Below, piece after piece: positions 58,238 through 64,000 of a stretch of 64,000 bases of DNA. The DNA comes from UBA1413 sp964567485 (GTDB lineage Bacteria; Bacteroidota; Bacteroidia; Bacteroidales; Prolixibacteraceae). The stretch is taken from contig CAZMMX010000011.1 of the NCBI GenBank assembly GCA_964567485.1, positions 18,500-82,499 of the forward strand, read 5' to 3'. A model generated the notes under the pieces. The model saw only the letters and a list, made by a program, of their open reading frames with translations, was not told where the DNA came from and did not search any database. The number at the start of each line of letters is the position of its first letter. The stretch's first letter is position 1. The position numbers were made by a program, and so were the translations under genes.

Positions 58238-59644
58238 ATGAGGGAAGAGAGGGTAAATAAATTTCCGGAGGCTTTTCTGGAAAGGATGAAAAGTGAGCTC
58301 GGGGAGTTTTTTAGTGATTTTGAAACCTCCATGTCGGGGGAGTCGCCGGTATCGGTGCGGGTCAATCCGCAGAAGTGGAGAGCGGGTTTACCTGCCGATC
58401 AGGTGCCCTGGTGTTCCACCGGGTTTTACCTTCCGGAGCGCCCTTTGTTCACTGCCGATCCCTGGCTGCACGGAGGGGCCTATTATGTGCAGGAGCCATC
58501 GTCGATGTTTATCGGGGAGTTATGCAAGGCTGTATGGCCTGCGACTCCGGCCCTGGTTCTGGACCTCTGCGGGGCTCCCGGAGGAAAGGCCACCCACCTG
58601 ATGTCGCTGCTCCGTCACGGTGATCTTCTGGTGACCAATGAGGTGATCCGCAGCAGGGCACGCATTCTTCAGGAGAATGTCAGCAAATGGGGGTCCCCCG
58701 GGGTGGTCGTCGCCAATGGGGATCCATCCCTTTTTTCGCGCCTGGGGGAGATCTTTGACCTGATCGTCGTCGATGCTCCCTGTTCCGGAGAGGGACTTTT
58801 CAGGAAGGATAACCGTTCGGCTGCCGAGTGGTCCCCCGCAAATGTCAGGTTATGTGCCGCCCGGCAGCGGAGAATTCTGGCGGAAGCCTGGAAATGCCTG
58901 AAACCGGGAGGCGCGGTGGTTTACAGCACCTGCACCTTCAACCAGGACGAAAACGAGGAGAATATGGAGTGGCTGGCCGAAGAAGCCGGCGCCCTTTTCC
59001 TGGATGTAAACCCTGACCCGTCATGGCCTATCGTCACTTCCCGCAGGGGAAAGATCACCGGATACCGCTTTTATCCCCACCTGGTCAGGGGGGAAGGCTT
59101 TTTCGCCGCTGTGGCACGCAAAGAAGGGAGCCCCACTTCATCACTCCCTTCCCGGTATTCCCTGAAAAAGTGGACCCCTTCTGACAAGAGTGTGGCACGG
59201 GTTCTGGAAAACTGGGTGACACCAGGCACTTCAGGGGTTTTCCTGAGTAACGGCGAACTCCACTCCTTTTTTCCCGGGGAAGGAGTACCCCTGCTCTCGC
59301 TCCTGGAACGGGAAATTCCCCTGCTGCAGGTGGGAATCCCTGTCGCCCTGCCGGCAGGAAGCAACATGATTCCCCATCCGTTCTCAGCATTCTCCCGCAT
59401 TTTTCGTGATGATGCCTTCCCTGTCGCCAACCTCTCCCTCGAAGAGGCGTTGCGATTCCTGAAAAGGGAAAACCTTGTCCTTCCCGGCAGGGAAAAAGGG
59501 TGGATCCTGACTGCCTTCAGGGATCTCCCCCTGGGATGGGTCAAAAACCTGGGCAACCGGACCAATAATTATTTTCCGCAGGAATTCCGCATCAGAATGA
59601 CCTTTGACTCCATTCCCGCCCCCTGGCATCGGGAGTTGTGGTGA
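58238..59644 (+). CDS. NOL1/NOP2/Sun-family rRNA (cytosine-C5) methyltransferase, RsmF-like
   Basis: Methylates a cytosine in 16S rRNA. The 468 residues contain the SAM-binding motif LDLCGAPGGKATHLM (about 108-122), motif IV VDAPCSGEGLF with a catalytic-release Cys, and motif VI YSTCTFNQDENEENM with the nucleophile Cys. A C-terminal PUA-like/RsmF-B-like domain (about 300-468, including LPAGSNMIPHPFSAFSRIF) follows. Length matches RsmF (479 residues) better than RsmB. It lies 92 bp before dnaE. An AGGAGG sequence upstream is atypical for Bacteroidota and supports this ATG. Confidence 0.93.
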   Translation: MREERVNKFPEAFLERMKSELGEFFSDFETSMSGESPVSVRVNPQKWRAGLPADQVPWCSTGFYLPERPLFTADPWLHGGAYYVQEPSSMFIGELCKAVWPATPALVLDLCGAPGGKATHLMSLLRHGDLLVTNEVIRSRARILQENVSKWGSPGVVVANGDPSLFSRLGEIFDLIVVDAPCSGEGLFRKDNRSAAEWSPANVRLCAARQRRILAEAWKCLKPGGAVVYSTCTFNQDENEENMEWLAEEAGALFLDVNPDPSWPIVTSRRGKITGYRFYPHLVRGEGFFAAVARKEGSPTSSLPSRYSLKKWTPSDKSVARVLENWVTPGTSGVFLSNGELHSFFPGEGVPLLSLLEREIPLLQVGIPVALPAGSNMIPHPFSAFSRIFRDDAFPVANLSLEEALRFLKRENLVLPGREKGWILTAFRDLPLGWVKNLGNRTNNYFPQEFRIRMTFDSIPAPWHRELW

Positions 59645-59694
59645 TCCCGTAAAAGAAAATTTTTTCTTCGTTTTGTTGATGGTTGCAATGAAAT

Positions 59695-59733
59695 GATTAT
59701 ATTATAATCGCGACAATGATTAAAATATAATCA
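59695..59733. promoter_or_regulatory. Tandem palindromic operators before dnaE
   Basis: Site 1 is GATTATATTATAATC (59695-59709), a perfect 7+1+7 palindrome. Site 2 is GATTAAAATATAATC (59718-59732), the same palindrome with one mismatch, flanked to TGATTA...TAATCA. Centres are 23 bp apart, about two helical turns, and site 2 ends 4 bp before the dnaE ATG. A dimeric repressor bound here would block transcription. DnaE2-type polymerases are often damage-inducible, so a LexA-like or other damage regulator is a candidate. Confidence 0.6.
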
Positions 59734-59736
59734 AAA

Positions 59737-62676
59737 ATGTATCTTAACTGTCACAGTTATTTCAGTTTGTGTTACGGGACGCTATCGTTGGAGAGGTTGG
59801 TAGGGGAGGCCTCCCGGAGGGGGGTGACGGCGATGGCGCTTACCGACATCAATAATTCCACGGGGGTCCTTGATTTTTTCAGGGAGGCTGTGGCAGTGGG
59901 GATCAAGCCTTTGGCGGGGGTGGAGTTCCGTAATGGCCAGCAGCTGATGTACACCGGCATTGCCCGCAGCAATGAAGGATTTTATGAGCTGAATGATTTC
60001 CTGAGCCAGCACCTGATCGAAAAGAAGCCCTTTCCGGGGATGCCTCCTTTTCTTCCCAATGTATGGTTTGTTTTTCCCTTCGGGAGTCGCCGGCTGGAGC
60101 AGCTCAGTGAGAATGAGTACCTGGGGGTGAGGATTGGAGACCTGAACCGGTTACGGATCCTCTATTCCAGGGCGGACTATCGGAAAATGGTTGCCTGGGC
60201 GCCGGTCACCTTCGGGGGGGATGAGGATTATCTGTTGCACCGGCATCTCAGGGCCATCGACAACAACATTCTGCTGAGCATGCTCACCCATGGGATGCTG
60301 GCTCCCGATGACGAGGTTTTCATGCCGGAGCCCAAACTGCTGGAATGGTATGCCGACTTCCCCGAACTGTTGCAGAATGCGCGGCGTATTCTGGATGAGA
60401 GCAGTGTCAGTTTCGAATTTGGTACGGTCAAGAACAAGCAGACTTTCACGGGTACCCGGAATGATGACCGTGCCCTGCTGGAGAAACTGGCCCTGGATGG
60501 CTGGAAATACCGGTATGGCAGTGACCGGGAAGCCCTGGACAGGGTGCGTCATGAGCTGGAGATCATCGACAGGCTGGGGTTTTCCTCCTATTTTTTAATT
60601 ACCTGGGACATCATCCGTTATTCCCTGGGGCGTGGGTTCTACCATGTCGGCCGGGGCAGCGGCGCCAACAGCGTGGTTGCCTATTGCCTGCGCATTACCG
60701 ATGTCGACCCTATTGAGCTGAACCTCTATTTCGAGCGGTTTATCAATCCGAAGCGCTCTTCGCCTCCCGATTTCGACCTCGATTTTTCGTGGAAGGAGCG
60801 TGATGAGGTCCAGGATTATATCTTTAAAAGGTATGGCGCCAGGCATACGGCGTTGTTGGGGACCATCACCACCTTTCAGGGGCGTTCCACCCTGCGGGAA
60901 CTGGGGAAGGTATATGGTTTGCCCAAAAGCGAAATCGACATGCTGGTCAACGAGCCTGAAAACAACCTTAACGAGAACGAGCTGACGCGACGCATGTTCC
61001 GCATCGGGGCGATGATGGATAGTTTTCCCAGCAGCCGCAGTATCCATGCCGGGGGGATCCTGATTTCCGAGAAGCCCATCAATTACTATACGGCACTGGA
61101 CATGCCTCCCAAGGGGTTCCAGACCACCCAGTGGGATATGTACGTGGCCGAGTCCATCGGTTTTGAGAAGATCGACATTCTGAGTCAGCGGGGCATCGGC
61201 CACATCAGGGAGAGTGTGGAGATTATACGTCGTAACTGCGGTGCCGATATCGACATCCATCAGGTGGGAAATTTCAAACAGGATGAGCAGGTGAAAAAGC
61301 AACTCCGTTCGGGGGAGACCATCGGCTGTTTTTATATCGAGAGTCCGGCCATGCGGGGATTGCTGAAGAAGCTGCGGTGTGACCACTATCTCTCCCTGGT
61401 GGCGGCCAGCTCCATCATCCGGCCGGGGGTGGCCAAAAGCGGCATGATGCGCGAGTATATCCGCCGTTTTCACCATCCCGACCAGATCGAATACCTGCAT
61501 CCGGTGATGAAGGAACAGTTGGAGGAGACCTACGGGGTGATGGTCTACCAGGAGGATGTGCTGAAGGTATGCCATCATTTTGCCGGTCTTGACCTGGCCG
61601 ATGCCGATGTGCTGCGCAGGGCCATGAGCGGCAAGTACCGGTCAAAGGCAGAGTTTCAGAAAATCGTGGATAAGTTTCATGAGAATTGTGCCCTGAAGGG
61701 ATATCCCCGGGAGCTCACTGCCGAGGTATGGCGGCAGATCGAGAGTTTCGCCGGGTACTCCTTTTCCAAGGCCCATTCGGCGTCCTATGCCGTGGAGAGT
61801 TATCAGAGTCTTTACCTGAAGACCTATTATCCCCTGGAATTCATGGTGGCGGTGATCAACAATTTCGGGGGTTTTTATCAGACCTGGGTTTATGTGAATG
61901 AGGCACGCCGCTGTGGCGGAAGCATAGAACTGCCCTGTGTCAACCACAGCGGGAAACTGACCACCATTGAGGGGAAGAGCATCTACCTGGGGCTGGCCTT
62001 GCTGAGCGGACTGGAAGAGAAAACGGCCGGGGTGATTGTGGATGAAAGGGTACGTTTCGGGGCGTTCTGTACCCTCGACGATTTCGTGAGCCGGGTGCCC
62101 CTTTCCCGGGAACAGATGACCCTGCTGATCCGTGCCGGGGCCCTGCGCTTTACCGGCAAGTCGAAAGCCCGCCTGCTCTGGGAGGTGCATATGCTCATGA
62201 CCAGGAAACGAACCCTGCAGGTGCAACACCAGCTCTTCCCGCGGGCACAGAAAAACTTTGAGCTTCCGCACTTTGAGGAGAATCCCCTGGAGGCGGTCTA
62301 CGATGAGCTGGAATTGCTGGGATTTCCGGTGACCATGACCTTTTTCGACATGCTCCAGACCCGCTGGCGCAGCGACATCCATGCCCACAATCTGGCGGCC
62401 TATGAAGGCCGGACCGTCAGGATGCTGGGATTGATGGTCAATGTCAAGTATGTGCGCACCACAAAGGCAGAAATCATGCACTTCGGATGCTTCCTGGACC
62501 ACTTCGGAGAGTTCTTTGACACCGTTCATTTTCCCGATTCCCTGCGTGACTACCCCTTTAAGGGGAGGGGAGTCTATCTGTTGCTGGGCAAGGTGACTAC
62601 CGAGTTTGGTCATCCTTCGCTCGAGATTCATAAGATGGCCAAGATGCCACTGCAGGGCGACCCCCGGGAGAAATGA
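59737..62676 (+). CDS. dnaE: DNA polymerase III alpha subunit, short DnaE (DnaE2-like)
   Basis: A C-family DNA polymerase of 979 residues, shorter than replicative DnaE (about 1160-1250). Order: PHP domain (1-200), palm with catalytic Asp pair PDFDLDFSWK (about 344-353) and third Asp in EKIDILSQRGIG (about 480), fingers, helix-hairpin-helix region, and a C-terminal OB-like domain (RTVRMLGLMVNVKYV). The PHP metal site is degraded: the usual HxHS reads NCHS, and TDHGN reads TDINN, so no proofreading is expected from it. This points to a second, error-prone-type enzyme. No imuB, dinB or lexA gene adjoins it. Two palindromes directly precede it. Confidence 0.93.
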   Translation: MYLNCHSYFSLCYGTLSLERLVGEASRRGVTAMALTDINNSTGVLDFFREAVAVGIKPLAGVEFRNGQQLMYTGIARSNEGFYELNDFLSQHLIEKKPFPGMPPFLPNVWFVFPFGSRRLEQLSENEYLGVRIGDLNRLRILYSRADYRKMVAWAPVTFGGDEDYLLHRHLRAIDNNILLSMLTHGMLAPDDEVFMPEPKLLEWYADFPELLQNARRILDESSVSFEFGTVKNKQTFTGTRNDDRALLEKLALDGWKYRYGSDREALDRVRHELEIIDRLGFSSYFLITWDIIRYSLGRGFYHVGRGSGANSVVAYCLRITDVDPIELNLYFERFINPKRSSPPDFDLDFSWKERDEVQDYIFKRYGARHTALLGTITTFQGRSTLRELGKVYGLPKSEIDMLVNEPENNLNENELTRRMFRIGAMMDSFPSSRSIHAGGILISEKPINYYTALDMPPKGFQTTQWDMYVAESIGFEKIDILSQRGIGHIRESVEIIRRNCGADIDIHQVGNFKQDEQVKKQLRSGETIGCFYIESPAMRGLLKKLRCDHYLSLVAASSIIRPGVAKSGMMREYIRRFHHPDQIEYLHPVMKEQLEETYGVMVYQEDVLKVCHHFAGLDLADADVLRRAMSGKYRSKAEFQKIVDKFHENCALKGYPRELTAEVWRQIESFAGYSFSKAHSASYAVESYQSLYLKTYYPLEFMVAVINNFGGFYQTWVYVNEARRCGGSIELPCVNHSGKLTTIEGKSIYLGLALLSGLEEKTAGVIVDERVRFGAFCTLDDFVSRVPLSREQMTLLIRAGALRFTGKSKARLLWEVHMLMTRKRTLQVQHQLFPRAQKNFELPHFEENPLEAVYDELELLGFPVTMTFFDMLQTRWRSDIHAHNLAAYEGRTVRMLGLMVNVKYVRTTKAEIMHFGCFLDHFGEFFDTVHFPDSLRDYPFKGRGVYLLLGKVTTEFGHPSLEIHKMAKMPLQGDPREK

Positions 62677-62781
62677 CCCGGTATTACATGCCTTTTAGGG
62701 TATGGTGCCTCCCCGGGCCGTTTAATTTGTGATTTCCTGGATTAATCGGTCTCAAGTGAACTTTGATGGGGAATTCCTGTT

Positions 62782-62789
62782 TATTTTTG
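62782..62789 (+). promoter_or_regulatory. Predicted -7 box of the metallophosphoesterase gene
   Basis: TATTTTTG matches TAnnTTTG, and a TTTG lies 16 bases upstream (62762-62765), slightly short of the usual spacing. The leader would be about 15 bases to ATG 62809, or 48 to ATG 62842. Confidence 0.45.
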
Positions 62790-62808
62790 GCTGAAATATG
62801 GATCGGTC

Positions 62809-63999
62809 ATGCTCATGCAGAAGGTCCGTAAGATATCTGAAATGAAAATAAACCATGTTTATATGATATTTTTCCTTATCGTTTTCACGGTGTTGACGCT
62901 GGTCAACCTCTATATTTTTTACCGTACCCGGAACCTGTTCCCGGTGGAGCAGCCCCTCAGGTGGGGTGCCATCGTGCTCTTCTGGGTGGTAGCCCTGGGC
63001 TATATGGCCGGAAGGATCCTGGAACGCACGGGCGCCGGGGGAGTCGCCGAGGTGGTGATCAAAGCCGGCTCCCTCTGGTTGGGGGCCATGGTCTACCTGA
63101 CCCTTATTTTCCTGCTTGTTGATATTTTGAGGGGAGTCAGCCATATTCCCGTATTGAAGGGTTTCTTTTCCTTTCCGTGGGCCAGTGAGAAGGGCCGGTG
63201 GATCACCGCAGGCGTCTATGGAGTGACTGCCCTGATCCTGGTGGCGGGCTTTTTCAACGCCCGGAATCCCAAAGTGGTGCATCAGCCGGTGGTGCTGGAC
63301 AAGGTGGTGCCGGGAGGGAGCTATAAGGCCCTGCTGGTCTCCGATATCCATCTGGGCATCATGATTGCCAACGGACGGCTGGAAAGGCTGGTGGAACTGA
63401 TGAACCGGCAGGAGGCCGATGTGATCCTGATGGCCGGCGATATTTTTGATGAGGACCTGGGACCGGTGATCCGGAACAACCTGGGGGACTTGCTGAAGGA
63501 CCTCAGGGCGAAGGAGGGGGTCTTCGCCATCCTGGGAAATCATGAGTTTTACGGCCATTCCGGAGATGCCACCCGGTACCTCGAGGATCACCACGTCAGG
63601 GTTTTACGCGACAGTGCGGTGACGCTTCCTTCGGGGGTTGTCATTGCCGGAAGGGAGGACATCACCGGGGAGCGGATGTTCCGGAAAAAGCGGAAGAGCC
63701 TGCAGGATCTGCTGGCCGGCAGCGATGCCACCCGTCCGGTCATTGTGATGGACCACCAACCCTATCACCTTTCGGAAGTGGCCAAAAATCAGGTCGACCT
63801 GCAGGTATCGGGGCATACCCACCACGGCCAGCTCTGGCCTTTCAATTTCATCACCCGGGCCATCTTTGAAATCAGTGCAGGCTACGGAAAGATCGGGAAC
63901 ACCCATTTTTACGTCTCCCCCGGCGTGGGGACCTGGGGCCCGCCCATACGCACCAGCTCCCGTCCCGAGGTCATTGTGCTCGAAATTTCCGGGAAATAG
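62809..63999 (+). CDS. Membrane-anchored metallophosphoesterase
   Basis: A 396-residue protein: four hydrophobic helices (about 15-165), then a calcineurin-like phosphoesterase domain (about 180-396). All metal motifs are present: SDIHLG, AGDIFDED, LGNHEFYGH, the single His in MDHQPYHL and SGHTHHGQLW. This architecture matches YkuE/YaeI-like membrane phosphoesterases, some of which act on lipid-linked substrates such as UDP-diacylglucosamine relatives. Substrate unknown. Starts at ATG 62809 and 62842 are both possible; the second (MKINHVYMIFF) places the first helix nearer the N-terminus. The gene is complete, ending one base before the window edge. Confidence 0.92.
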   Translation: MLMQKVRKISEMKINHVYMIFFLIVFTVLTLVNLYIFYRTRNLFPVEQPLRWGAIVLFWVVALGYMAGRILERTGAGGVAEVVIKAGSLWLGAMVYLTLIFLLVDILRGVSHIPVLKGFFSFPWASEKGRWITAGVYGVTALILVAGFFNARNPKVVHQPVVLDKVVPGGSYKALLVSDIHLGIMIANGRLERLVELMNRQEADVILMAGDIFDEDLGPVIRNNLGDLLKDLRAKEGVFAILGNHEFYGHSGDATRYLEDHHVRVLRDSAVTLPSGVVIAGREDITGERMFRKKRKSLQDLLAGSDATRPVIVMDHQPYHLSEVAKNQVDLQVSGHTHHGQLWPFNFITRAIFEISAGYGKIGNTHFYVSPGVGTWGPPIRTSSRPEVIVLEISGK

Positions 64000-64000
64000 C

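Noticed and set aside
1..64000. Novel defence, toxin-antitoxin, phage or mobile element cluster
   Set aside because: Genes are housekeeping, transport or envelope types. I see no integrase, transposase, reverse transcriptase, nuclease-ATPase pair, inverted-repeat ends or attachment-site duplications.

Overview
The window looks like chromosomal DNA of a Bacteroidota bacterium, probably an environmental or gut-type member of the Bacteroidales. Signs are the many Sec/SPII lipoproteins, a protease with a type IX secretion (T9SS) C-terminal domain, a NigD-like lipoprotein, a GH92 mannosidase, a TonB-dependent receptor with a carboxypeptidase-like N-domain, an HYC_CC_PP-like protein, a glycine-rich RRM protein, and promoter -7 boxes of the form TAnnTTTG. 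Genes are densely packed on both strands and intergenic DNA is AT-rich. I see no rRNA, tRNA, CRISPR array, insertion sequence or phage. One 100-N scaffold gap (37475-37574) interrupts a repetitive coiled-coil gene. The species cannot be named from sequence alone.

Layout. 1-6620 (minus): guaB, then three SurA/parvulin-type periplasmic folding factors, then a truncated MoxR ATPase. 6757-11091 (plus): recQ, DUF5063 protein, 3'-5' exonuclease, RlmI-type rRNA methyltransferase. 11113-19202 (minus): TPR protein, ChaN-like protein, rarA, then rhaB-crcB-DUF190-secreted aldo/keto reductase. 19346-22515 (plus): secreted C1 peptidase, a possible outer-membrane barrel, and a family 2 glycosyltransferase; a lipase-like lipoprotein lies convergent to them. 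24045-29235 (plus): ferritin, a RelA-type (p)ppGpp synthetase with a decayed hydrolase site, glycerate kinase with a TPR tail, and a TPR protein. 29311-32689 (plus): a promoter with an orphan signal-peptide ORF, then a metal-handling module (HYC_CC_PP-like protein, TonB receptor, periplasmic HMA protein). 32738-34189 is a DUF1080-like/PHP-like lipoprotein. 34197-39778 (minus): DUF819 membrane protein, carboxynorspermidine-synthase-like dehydrogenase, gapped coiled-coil/TPR protein. 39928-47494: nhaC (plus), then AsmA, cinA and GH92 (minus). 47824-51785: thioredoxin lipoprotein (minus), NigD-like protein, a three-hairpin RNA-like element and an S9 peptidase (plus). 51873-57270 (minus): T9SS serine protease followed by a complete BtuF/BtuC/BtuD-type uptake ABC transporter. 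57602-63999: RRM protein (minus), then an RsmF-like methyltransferase, a short DnaE polymerase preceded by two tandem palindromes, and a metallophosphoesterase (plus).

Most of the window is housekeeping or envelope biology, and I found no convincing new multi-gene defence or biosynthetic system. The best leads are small. They are two 15-bp palindromes just before the alternative dnaE; a 24-bp sequence repeated (one mismatch) next to asmA and between GH92 and the thioredoxin gene; a three-hairpin element between nigD-like and the S9 peptidase; a well-formed promoter driving a 22-residue bare signal peptide; and several unusual domain combinations (glycerate kinase-TPR, DUF1080-PHP lipoprotein, Tat-lipoprotein aldo/keto reductase with a beta-rich tail).
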